Source: Kutzneria sp. CA-103260
Lineage (GTDB): Bacteria > Actinomycetota > Actinomycetes > Mycobacteriales > Pseudonocardiaceae
Direction of reading: 5' to 3'
Length of the DNA stretch: 64,000 nucleotides
Assembly: GCF_018263855.1 (NCBI RefSeq)
Contig: NZ_CP073318.1
Location: 5,766,001 to 5,830,000 of the forward strand
The position numbers and the translations under genes are program-made. This document shows positions 48,799 through 55,945 of this stretch, piece by piece. Under the pieces are notes generated by a model, which saw nothing but the letters and a program-made list of their open reading frames with translations, searched no databases and had not been told where the DNA came from. The number at the start of each line of letters is the position of its first letter. Position 1 is the stretch's first letter.

Positions 48799-49983
48799 TC
48801 AGTTCGGCTGGTTGCCGTGGGTCAGGGTCTCCCACGCCACGAACAGGATGTTGTCGCCGGCCGGCCGGTTGTTCATGACCAGCGTCTTGGTGTTGGCCAT
48901 GACGTTGGGCAGCCGGTTGGCCAGGGCGTTGTAGCCGACCTCGGTCACCGGGCCGAGGCCCTTGTTGACCTTGCCGCCGCACAGCCAGGACGGCACGGCC
49001 GCGCCGAGTTCGTACTGGGCCTGGAAACCCAGCGCGTAGCGCAGGCGGGTGCCGATGTCGCCGGTGTACAGGTCGTTGCCCTGGATCCGGGAGGTCTCGG
49101 CGACGTCCGAGATGGACGCGATGCCGTAGCCGGTGTGCGTGAAGTCGCGGCAGGTCTCCTGGGTGAGGCCGTTGACGAAGGTGCTCTGGCCCTGCCAGTA
49201 GCTGATGATCGCGGCGCTGCCGCTGGGGCCGCCGGGCACGGTCTTGGGCAGGGCGCCGTCGGTGGTCAGGTACACGTACGCCGGCACGCGCAGCATGTAC
49301 TTGGCCATGGCGGTGTCGTAGCTGCCCTTGTCGTCGAGGAAGACGGAGATGCCGACGGCGGCCTCCATCATGGTCAGTTCCCAGTTGCCGTTGCTGTTGC
49401 TGCCCTTGATGACCACGGGCAGGTAGACGGTGCGCAGCATGGTCTGGAACCGGCTGAGGTTGGCCCAGCCGCCGCTGTAGGTGTAGCGGATGATCTCGGC
49501 GGCGCGCGGCCACACCGAGCCGGCCCAGCCGGTCTGCAGCGGGGCGTTGCTGTTGGTGTGGCTGGTGATCACCGCGGACCAGGCGTCCATGATGGAGATG
49601 GCCTTCTTGGCGTACGTCGCGTTCTGGGTGATGTACCAGGCCAGCGCGTTGCCGTAGGCCGCGAGCGCGTCCTGGCGCTCGTCGGTGCAGCCGAGATTGG
49701 GGTTGGAGTACGGGCCGCACTCGACGACGGAGCGCGGGTGGGGCGACCGGCTCTGCGACAGTAGGGCGTCGGACATCATGGCCTGGTAGGCCTGGGTCTG
49801 CGGCTGGGCACCGGCGTTGACCTGGGACCGGATGTAGTCCAGCTGGGCCTGGCTGACCAGCACACCGGGATGCACGAACGCCGCCGGCGCCGCCCCGGCC
49901 TGCTGGCTAACCGATCCGACGGCCAGCAGGGAGACGAGCAACGACAGAATCGCGAGCAGGGACGTGGTCACACGTTTCGACAT
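48799..49983 (-). CDS. Secreted alginate-lyase-family protein
   Basis: A 394-residue exported protein: signal peptide (1-32, LLAILSLLVSLLAVGSVSQQAGAA) and an (alpha/alpha) toroid domain. HPGVLVSQAQLDYIRSQV opens the domain, SNGNWELTMMEAAVGIS gives the conserved NW...E motif, and RDFTHTGYGIASISDVAET carries the H-x3-Y motif region of PL5-like lyases. It probably cleaves uronic-acid polysaccharide outside the cell, although PL5-like actinobacterial members are mostly untested. It stands alone, with tandem hairpins behind it. Confidence 0.78.
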   Translation of the reverse strand: MSKRVTTSLLAILSLLVSLLAVGSVSQQAGAAPAAFVHPGVLVSQAQLDYIRSQVNAGAQPQTQAYQAMMSDALLSQSRSPHPRSVVECGPYSNPNLGCTDERQDALAAYGNALAWYITQNATYAKKAISIMDAWSAVITSHTNSNAPLQTGWAGSVWPRAAEIIRYTYSGGWANLSRFQTMLRTVYLPVVIKGSNSNGNWELTMMEAAVGISVFLDDKGSYDTAMAKYMLRVPAYVYLTTDGALPKTVPGGPSGSAAIISYWQGQSTFVNGLTQETCRDFTHTGYGIASISDVAETSRIQGNDLYTGDIGTRLRYALGFQAQYELGAAVPSWLCGGKVNKGLGPVTEVGYNALANRLPNVMANTKTLVMNNRPAGDNILFVAWETLTHGNQPN

Positions 49984-50061
49984 GACACTCCTCGGATGGC
50001 GGCGGTGCCTGACCGAGAACTAGCAGGGGAATGTCAGTCTTAGAGGTCCAGACCACTTTCG

Positions 50062-50553
50062 TCAATCTTGCACTGGCTCTTTCCGGAAAACCCAGAACCG
50101 AGCGCCCACATATGTGAACAATCCGACGCAGGCGGCCGCCCCGATCCGCGCGAGGAGCAGCGGCAGACCGGCGTGGTCCAGCCAGGTGGTGATCAGGCTG
50201 GTGAGGCCGAGATCGGCCAGCGTGAGCACGATGAAACGCAGCGCCTGCCCGCCGATCGGGGCGTGCGACTTGAAGTTCATGGTGCGGTTCAGCACGTAGT
50301 TGATGCCGAACGCGCAGCTGTAGCCGATGGTCAGCGGCACCCAGAGCGGCAGATCCGGGGCCCACGCCCGCAGCACGGCCAGGATGGACAGGTCGATGGC
50401 GAACGTGAAGGTCCCCAGAATGACGAACCCCACCAGTTCGGGCGTGATGAAGCGCAGCCTCGGCGGCAGCTTGGTCGCCCACCCGGTGAGCCAGCTGCCG
50501 AAGCGCTCCGCCCGCGTCTGCGGCGGGTTGGTCTGTGTTGGCACGCCCACCAT
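50062..50553 (-). CDS. GtrA-family membrane protein
   Basis: A 163-residue protein with four membrane spans. ELVGFVILGTFTFAIDLSIL, YSCAFGINYVLNRTMNFKSH and GAARFWVFRK-like ends are the GtrA pattern. GtrA-type proteins help flip or transfer prenyl-linked sugars for cell-wall or O-antigen glycosylation. ATG 50553 is the first start giving the normal length. The FGGY-like gene ends 44 bp upstream in the same direction. Confidence 0.83.
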   Translation of the reverse strand: MVGVPTQTNPPQTRAERFGSWLTGWATKLPPRLRFITPELVGFVILGTFTFAIDLSILAVLRAWAPDLPLWVPLTIGYSCAFGINYVLNRTMNFKSHAPIGGQALRFIVLTLADLGLTSLITTWLDHAGLPLLLARIGAAACVGLFTYVGARFWVFRKEPVQD

Positions 50554-50597
50554 CGTGCCAAGGCTTTTGCGAAGGTTGCCCGCGGTTCGCCAAACGT

Positions 50598-51809
50598 TCA
50601 GCGAGTGGTCCCGCTCAGCCGTTCCACGTCGGCCGCGCTGAGCCGGGGATCCGGGGCAACGGTGCGGACCGCGGGCCGGGTGCGGGCGGCGGACCGGATG
50701 CAGGACGCGAACCCCAGCGAGCGGGCGGCGAGCAGGGCGGCCCCGACCGCGGCCGGCGGCTCGTCCGGGGCGATCTCGACCGGCACGCCCAGCGCGGCGG
50801 CGACGACCTCGGCCGCCATCGGCACCTTCAGCACGGCCGGGTCGACGCGCACCCGGCTGATCGGCGCGCCGGCGGCGGTCAGCGCATCGCCGGCAGCGAC
50901 GAGCAGCCGGCCGAGGCCGTCGATCCGCACGGCCGGCGGCGACTGGCCGTCGGTCAGATCGACGCCGACGGCCCAGACGCCATCGGCCAGGCGCTGCGTG
51001 AACAGGACGTCGTCGGAGACCGGTCGCGGGCTCAACACCGCCAGCACGAGCCGGGAACCGAGCCAGAGCACGGCGGTGCCGGCGTCGGTCACGCCCATGC
51101 CCAGCGCCGCCAGCGGCAGCCCGGCCGCGCCGACGACCAGCGGCAGCAATGCCGGCAGGGCCAGCAGTTGGGCCGCCTCGGTGACCAGCGGCACCTGGTC
51201 GGTGGGGTCGACCAGCGGCGGCAGCTGGGCGGTGCCGATGCCGGCCAGCTCCAGCGCTTTCGCGGACCACTCGGGTTCGGCGACGGCCAGCAGGCCGCCG
51301 GCCGAGGCACACGAGGTGTCGGCCAGCACGCGGGCGGTCAGCCGGGACAGCACGAAGTCCTTGAGTTCACACCATCGGGCGACGCGGGTGAGCAGGTCCG
51401 GGCCGTGCTCGGCGAACCAGGCCAGCCGCACCAGCGGCGAGCCGCCGTGCGCGCTGACGCCGGTGGCGTGCCGCAGCTCCGGGCCGATCCGCCGGGCCAG
51501 CGCGCGGGTCTGCGGGTCCGGGCCGGTGAACACCGGGGTCATCGGCCGGTCCAGCTCGTCCAGGCCGACCAGGGTGTCGCCCGATCCGGCCAGGGCCATG
51601 CCGCGCACCGGGAGCTGTCGGGTCGCGCACAGCTGGACGCAGCGGTCGATGGCCGCGAACACCACGTCCAGCGCGGCGTACGGGTCGAGCGTGCCTCGCG
51701 GGTAGCGCAACTGGACGTGGTCCAACACGGCCAGCTGATCACCCAGCACGGCCACCCGAACCGAGTCGGCCCCGACCTCGACCCCGAAGACCGCCCCTGC
51801 CGCCGTCAT
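50598..51809 (-). CDS. FGGY-type carbohydrate kinase, probably degenerate
   Basis: A 403-residue actin-fold protein related to gluconokinase/xylulokinase; intact members have about 480-500 residues. The N-terminal phosphate loop is GVEVGADSVRVAVL, where DxGTxxxR is expected. KDFVLSRLTARVLADTSCAS keeps the catalytic-loop aspartate. The C-terminal GGGxxSxxW adenine motif is replaced by VRVDPAVLKVPM. It probably does not bind ATP normally and may be a sensor or a dying gene. The frame is uninterrupted. Confidence 0.65.
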   Translation of the reverse strand: MTAAGAVFGVEVGADSVRVAVLGDQLAVLDHVQLRYPRGTLDPYAALDVVFAAIDRCVQLCATRQLPVRGMALAGSGDTLVGLDELDRPMTPVFTGPDPQTRALARRIGPELRHATGVSAHGGSPLVRLAWFAEHGPDLLTRVARWCELKDFVLSRLTARVLADTSCASAGGLLAVAEPEWSAKALELAGIGTAQLPPLVDPTDQVPLVTEAAQLLALPALLPLVVGAAGLPLAALGMGVTDAGTAVLWLGSRLVLAVLSPRPVSDDVLFTQRLADGVWAVGVDLTDGQSPPAVRIDGLGRLLVAAGDALTAAGAPISRVRVDPAVLKVPMAAEVVAAALGVPVEIAPDEPPAAVGAALLAARSLGFASCIRSAARTRPAVRTVAPDPRLSAADVERLSGTTR

Positions 51810-51839
51810 CTACAGCCTCCGTTCCGCCCGCTCCCCGAT

Positions 51840-51888
51840 GTCCACTAGCACTGCTCATCATGGCGGTCTTCTACGCTGCGTAGTGGAC
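51840..51888. other. Inverted repeat in the gap upstream of the FGGY gene
   Basis: GTCCACTA (51840-51847) and TAGTGGAC (51881-51888) are exact complements 33 bp apart in the 125-bp gap between the FGGY gene start and the stop of the next minus-strand gene. It may be a weak terminator or an operator. Nothing else is seen in the gap. Confidence 0.35.
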
Positions 51889-51934
51889 GAGTTGACAGCT
51901 GTGAGCGAACTGTCCGGATTCTGTCCCAAAGCAC

Positions 51935-52519
51935 TCAGTCTCGGAGCGGCGCGCCCTGCCACCGCCAGCCTGCCCGGTTCGGCAATCCCGGCAACTCGAC
52001 GCGGTCGGTGGCCCACAGCAGCGCCGTCCACGGCTCGGCAGCCACGCTGACCTCCGGGAACATCCGCTCCAGGACCCGCGCGCAGACGTCGGCCGGCGGA
52101 TCGAGCGCGACGCCGAGGCCGCGGGCGATGTCCTCGCCGTGCACCAGGATCTCCACCACGCCCATGCCGGCGAAGCCCTCGGGGTCGGCCATGCCGGTCG
52201 GGTGGTAGGCCCGCACCTCGGGCCCGGTCACGGCGACCGTCGCGGCCAACAGCTTTCCGCCCGTGACGGCGAACTCCAGCGCGTCGGCGACCGTGGCGTC
52301 CTTCATGAGCGCGGCCTCATAGGCGACGTAGCGGTCGTCGCGCCGGGTCACGAGCTGGGCGGCGTAGGACAGCACGCAGTCGCCGACGTGCTCGGCGGTG
52401 CGGTACGCGTCCAGGTCGCCGGTGCCGGCGGCGGCGGTCCAGTCGCGGTCCACGACGGGGGCCAGGGCGGCTTCGAGAGCGGCGGTCGCGGCGTGCAGGT
52501 CGGCTGCGGTGACAGGCAT
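51935..52519 (-). CDS. Maleylpyruvate-isomerase-like (DinB-fold) protein
   Basis: A 194-residue protein. DLHAATAALEAALAPVVDRDWTA is the first helix of the mycothiol-dependent maleylpyruvate isomerase N-terminal domain, with helical bundle segments HVGDCVLSYAAQLV and VVEILVHGEDIARGLG following. In that last block H and D are candidate metal ligands. Enzymes of this family use mycothiol and a metal, but many relatives (TIGR03086 and others) have no known substrate. TAGGGT 7 nt before the ATG 52519 suggests a leaderless transcript. Confidence 0.72.
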   Translation of the reverse strand: MPVTAADLHAATAALEAALAPVVDRDWTAAAGTGDLDAYRTAEHVGDCVLSYAAQLVTRRDDRYVAYEAALMKDATVADALEFAVTGGKLLAATVAVTGPEVRAYHPTGMADPEGFAGMGVVEILVHGEDIARGLGVALDPPADVCARVLERMFPEVSVAAEPWTALLWATDRVELPGLPNRAGWRWQGAPLRD

Positions 52520-52530
52520 GCCGACCACCC

Positions 52531-52549
52531 TACCTAGGAATACTAGGTA
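52531..52549 (-). promoter_or_regulatory. Palindromic operator upstream of the DinB-fold gene
   Basis: TACCTAG-GAATA-CTAGGTA has perfect 7-bp arms. It overlaps the -10 box TAGGGT (52527-52532) and begins 12 bp before the start, so a bound repressor would block transcription. PadR- or MarR-type proteins bind sites of this look; no such gene is nearby. Confidence 0.5.
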
Positions 52550-52717
52550 TTTGCCCCGCCGGTTCCTAAGTAATTCAAGCCAGCCTGAACGGACGCATTC
52601 GACGGACCTTTCGGTGGTTTTTCCCTAACGACCACGGCCGTAGACTCGGCGGTGCGAATTTCCCTGCTCACAACACCCGGGAAGCAATTGTACGACCTTT
52701 CCGCGGCGGAGGTTTCC

Positions 52718-54277
52718 GTGTCCGAAAAAACAGCTCCCGGCCGCTGTCCCGTGGCCCACCCGAGATCAGCTGCACAGGCCGCGCCGATGGCGCCCATCCT
52801 TGGCAAACCCGTCTCGCGGCGCACCCTGCTGCGCACCGCGGGCGCGTTCACCGGCGCGCTCGGCACACTGGCGCTGCTCCAGGACGGCGCGATCGTGCCG
52901 CAACGGCTGGCGATGGCCGACCCGGCCACGTCGTTCCCGGACGTGCAGTTCGACCTCGGCCCGTTCATGCCGCCGGCGGTCACCTACGACGGCATTCCCG
53001 TCGGCATGCCGCCGGTGCACACGGTTTTCCTCACCGCGACCCTGAGCGGCCGGCCCAGCTGGGCCGACCAGTCGCGAATGGAATCGGCGCTGCGCACCGT
53101 CGAGGCGAACTATCCGTACGCGCCGGGCGGCATTTTCACGCACGTGTCCTACAGCGACAACTACTTCGCCCGGTTCCCGGCGACCGTGGTCGACGCGACC
53201 ATGCCACGCACCCTGTCCGGCGACCTGCCGGTGCTGCAACGCGCGGTGCCCTCGCCCACTGACGTGGCCCCGGGCGCACATGTGTTGGAACTGCGCCGGC
53301 CGGCGTTCAACGTGCCGGTCCGGATGGAGGACAACGACCTGCTGTTCACGGTGCGCGGCGACGACCCGTCCTATGTGGCGGACGTCGTGTCGTGGCTGTC
53401 CGGCAGCAACAAGCTGGTCGGCCGCACCATCAACTCGCCGCGGTTCGACGCCGGTATGCGGATCACCTCGTCGCGGGCGATGTTCGTGCAGATCGGCCTG
53501 CCCCGCTACGTCGCGGCCAACGCCGGCTTCGCGTGGCAGTCCTTCGTGAACTCGGACTCGCCGATGTGGATGGGTTTCGCCGACCAGCAGGTCGACGCGG
53601 CCGCGCCGGCCCAGAACGTGACCTTCGCCGGCGGTGGCGGCATCCACCTGAGCACCGCGACACCCGGCTCGTACTTCGACAACGGCGCGATCCAGCACCT
53701 CTCGCACGTGCTGCTGGACCTGGAGCAGTTCTACCTCAACGGGCGCGACCCGGACGAGGGCCCGGACACCCGGGAGCCGTTCGACGAGCGGATCCAGTAC
53801 ATGTTCCACTCCCCCGCGCCGGTGGAGCAGAACCCCGACGACCCGTTCTACAACGGCGGCGGCCCGACGAACCTGACCATGCGCGGCGCCATCGTGCGCA
53901 ACCAGTTCCACGGCGCCGGCTACGCCGAGCAGAGCGCCCAGCAGTTCCAGCGCATGGGCCACCTGTCCACGCTGCAGCGCTCCGCCCGCACCGCCGACGG
54001 CCGCCCCATCCATATCCGCATCGACGGCCCCGGCTTCGACGCCATGGACACCACCACCGGCCGCAACACCCCGAAGCTCCAGTTCTCCGGCTTCTTCCCC
54101 AGTGCCGACTTCTTCGCCACCATGCGGGCCAACCAGTCGTCGGTGGACCTGCTGGAGAAGTACGACCTGGACGAGGAGGACCACGGGCTGGAGCGGTTCA
54201 TCACCGCCACCCGGCGGCAGAACTACCTCATCCCGCCCCGCCGCCACCGCTCCTTCCCCCTAGCCGAACTCGTCTAA
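52718..54277 (+). CDS. Tat-exported protein, DUF7405/Dyp-peroxidase-like
   Basis: A 519-residue protein. GTG 52718 has GGAGG 5 nt upstream, better than the earlier frame start at 52652. SRRTLLRTAGAFTGALG near residue 34 is a twin-arginine signal, so a folded, possibly cofactor-bearing protein is exported. The body has PSYVADVVSWLSGSNKLVGRT, NVTFAGGGGIHLSTATPGSY, HLSHVLLDLEQFY and RGAIVRNQFHGAGYAEQSAQQ. I relate it to actinobacterial Tat proteins annotated DUF7405, distantly Dyp-peroxidase-like; the histidines in QHLSHVLLDLEQFY are possible heme or metal ligands. The function is not established. Confidence 0.6.
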   Translation: MSEKTAPGRCPVAHPRSAAQAAPMAPILGKPVSRRTLLRTAGAFTGALGTLALLQDGAIVPQRLAMADPATSFPDVQFDLGPFMPPAVTYDGIPVGMPPVHTVFLTATLSGRPSWADQSRMESALRTVEANYPYAPGGIFTHVSYSDNYFARFPATVVDATMPRTLSGDLPVLQRAVPSPTDVAPGAHVLELRRPAFNVPVRMEDNDLLFTVRGDDPSYVADVVSWLSGSNKLVGRTINSPRFDAGMRITSSRAMFVQIGLPRYVAANAGFAWQSFVNSDSPMWMGFADQQVDAAAPAQNVTFAGGGGIHLSTATPGSYFDNGAIQHLSHVLLDLEQFYLNGRDPDEGPDTREPFDERIQYMFHSPAPVEQNPDDPFYNGGGPTNLTMRGAIVRNQFHGAGYAEQSAQQFQRMGHLSTLQRSARTADGRPIHIRIDGPGFDAMDTTTGRNTPKLQFSGFFPSADFFATMRANQSSVDLLEKYDLDEEDHGLERFITATRRQNYLIPPRRHRSFPLAELV

Positions 54278-54281
54278 GGGA

Positions 54282-54412
54282 TTGGGTGTCTCCAAGACCC
54301 ACAAACCCTGCCGAGGGAGGTCTCTGACAGCCACAAACCCCCGGGCCGGCCCGGGGGTTTGTGGCTGTCAGAGACAGCGGCGACCGTGGTTTGCAGGTCT
54401 TGAAGACACCCA
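54282..54412. terminator. 132-bp dyad with perfect 54-bp core
   Basis: Positions 54321-54347 are the exact reverse complement of 54348-54374 (27-bp arms, no loop, core CCCCCGGGCCGGCCCGGGGG). The outer arms 54282-54307 and 54388-54413 match at 23 of 26 pairs around the same centre, separated by a 13-nt unpaired stretch on each side. It fills the 145-bp gap between convergent genes and would serve as a strong two-way terminator. Confidence 0.75.
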
Positions 54413-54422
54413 AACTCTTGGG

Positions 54423-55073
54423 TTAGTTGCCGGTGCCGCCGGTGCCGGTGCCGCCGGGGGTCTGGCCGGGGGCGCCGCCGCCGAAGCCGCCGCGGCCGGT
54501 CATCTGCTGGTCGCTGATGGAGGTCGCGGTGCCGGTGCCGCCGGACAGCTTGGCGATGATCGTCACCGTGGTGCCGGTCTTGAGCGCGCTGACCTGCTCA
54601 TTGCCCTCGTCGACCTGGGTGGACGAGTCGATCACGTAGGTCTGGGTGTAGCCGTCGGTGCTCTTGGCGGTGATCGAGGTGGCGCTGACCGCGGTGATCT
54701 CGCCGGTCTGCAGCCGCTCGGTGACGTAGCTGCCGTTGTCGGACACGGTGAAGTCGCCGTGCAGGGCGGACAGCAGTCCGCCGATGCCGCCGGCCCCGCC
54801 GCGGCCACCGGCGAAGCCGCCACCGCCGCCGGCCCCGAAGCCGCCGGGCCCCTGGGTGGCGGCGTTGGCGGTGCCGGTGTCGACCAGCTTGGAGATGCCG
54901 TAGCCACCACCGGCGGCCACGACGGCGGCGACGGCGACCACGGCGGCGGTCTTGCCCGCCGACCAGCGCTTGGACTGCTGCGGGGAGCCATCGGGCGTGG
55001 CCGGCGGCTGCTGCGGCTGCGGCGCTGCACCCCAGACCGGCTCGGAACCTTCGGCGGGCTGCTGGGTGTCCAT
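54423..55073 (-). CDS. Membrane-anchored glycine-rich protein (DUF5666-like)
   Basis: A 216-residue protein. A proline/glutamine-rich cytoplasmic head (1-38) leads to one membrane span (41-60, KTAAVVAVAAVVAAGGGYGI). Outside, a glycine-rich linker (residues about 72-100) is followed by a small beta domain: GEITAVSATSITAKSTDGYTQTYVIDSST, as in DUF5666. A second glycine-rich tail closes the protein. GGAGG lies 5-9 nt before ATG 55073. It is divergent from the two-component system, with which it shares phased CACAG/CTGTG boxes, so it is a likely target of that system. Confidence 0.75.
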   Translation of the reverse strand: MDTQQPAEGSEPVWGAAPQPQQPPATPDGSPQQSKRWSAGKTAAVVAVAAVVAAGGGYGISKLVDTGTANAATQGPGGFGAGGGGGFAGGRGGAGGIGGLLSALHGDFTVSDNGSYVTERLQTGEITAVSATSITAKSTDGYTQTYVIDSSTQVDEGNEQVSALKTGTTVTIIAKLSGGTGTATSISDQQMTGRGGFGGGAPGQTPGGTGTGGTGN

Positions 55074-55121
55074 CGGTTTCCTCCTGGTTCGGGCTTGTGA
55101 CAGCCACCCTGGCGAGCCGGC

Positions 55122-55195
55122 CTGTGCGCGAGCTGTGCGCACTGTGGGCACATCCTGTGAGCAAGGCCCACAGGTGATACACAGGATTCACACAG
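55122..55195. promoter_or_regulatory. Phased CACAG/CTGTG box array
   Basis: CACAG occurs at 55169, 55180 and 55191, exactly 11 bp apart, toward the response-regulator gene. The complement CTGTG occurs at 55122, 55133, 55142 and 55155 toward the divergent gene. Direct repeats at one helical turn are how OmpR/PhoB-type regulators bind; the adjacent response regulator is the obvious binder. Confidence 0.65.
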
Positions 55196-55228
55196 CGACC
55201 GCAAAGTCGAGGCCAACAGGATGGAGCG

Positions 55229-55945
55229 ATGAACGGCGAACTCAGGCGTGCGGACGGCAGCCAGCCGCGGGTGCTCGTGGTGGACGACGAGACGGCGCTC
55301 GCGGAGCTGGTGAGCATGGCTCTGCGCTTCGAGAGCTGGGCGGTGCGCTGCGCCGCGGACGGCAGCTCCGCGGTCCGCGAGGCCAAGCAGTTCCGCCCGG
55401 ACGCCATCGTGCTCGACATCATGCTGCCCGACCTGGACGGGCTGGAGGTGCTGCGCCGGATCCGGATGGACCAGCCCGACGTGCCGGTGCTGTTCCTGAC
55501 GGCCAAGGACGCGGTCGAGGACCGCATCGCCGGGCTGACCGTGGGCGGCGACGACTACGTGACCAAGCCGTTCAGCGTGGAGGAGCTGGTGTTGCGGGTG
55601 CGCTCGCTGCTGCGCCGTTCCAACTCGGTGGCCTCGGTGACCAGCTCGCAGCTGGTGGTCGGCGAGCTGTCCCTGGACGAGGACAGCCGCGAGGTCCGCC
55701 GGGACGGCCAGGAGATCCACCTGACCGCCACCGAGTTCGAGCTGCTGCGCTACCTGATGCGCAACCCGCGCCGGGTGCTGAGCAAGGCCCAGATCCTGGA
55801 CCGGGTGTGGGAGTACGACTTCGGCGGCCAGGCCAATATCGTCGAGCTGTACATCTCGTACCTGCGCAAGAAGATCGACGCCGGCCGGGAACCGATGATC
55901 CACACCATGCGCGGCGCCGGCTATGTCCTCCGTCCCACGGGCTGA
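55229..55945 (+). CDS. OmpR-family response regulator
   Basis: A 238-residue regulator. The receiver domain (residues 14-125) has D19/D20, phospho-acceptor D63 (VLDIMLPD), T91 and K113 (VTKPF). The winged-helix effector (residues 145-236) has LTATEFELLRYLMRNPRRVLS and the recognition helix region NIVELYISYLRKKID. The sequence is close in style to actinobacterial TcrA/MprA-type regulators. The stop lies inside the kinase gene (23-bp overlap), so the pair is co-translated. Autoregulation through the CACAG array upstream is likely. Confidence 0.92.
   Translation: MNGELRRADGSQPRVLVVDDETALAELVSMALRFESWAVRCAADGSSAVREAKQFRPDAIVLDIMLPDLDGLEVLRRIRMDQPDVPVLFLTAKDAVEDRIAGLTVGGDDYVTKPFSVEELVLRVRSLLRRSNSVASVTSSQLVVGELSLDEDSREVRRDGQEIHLTATEFELLRYLMRNPRRVLSKAQILDRVWEYDFGGQANIVELYISYLRKKIDAGREPMIHTMRGAGYVLRPTG

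Noticed and set aside
51890..51920. TTGACA at 51891-51896 as a plus-strand promoter
   Set aside because: No gene on the plus strand follows within reach and no good -10 box is spaced correctly.
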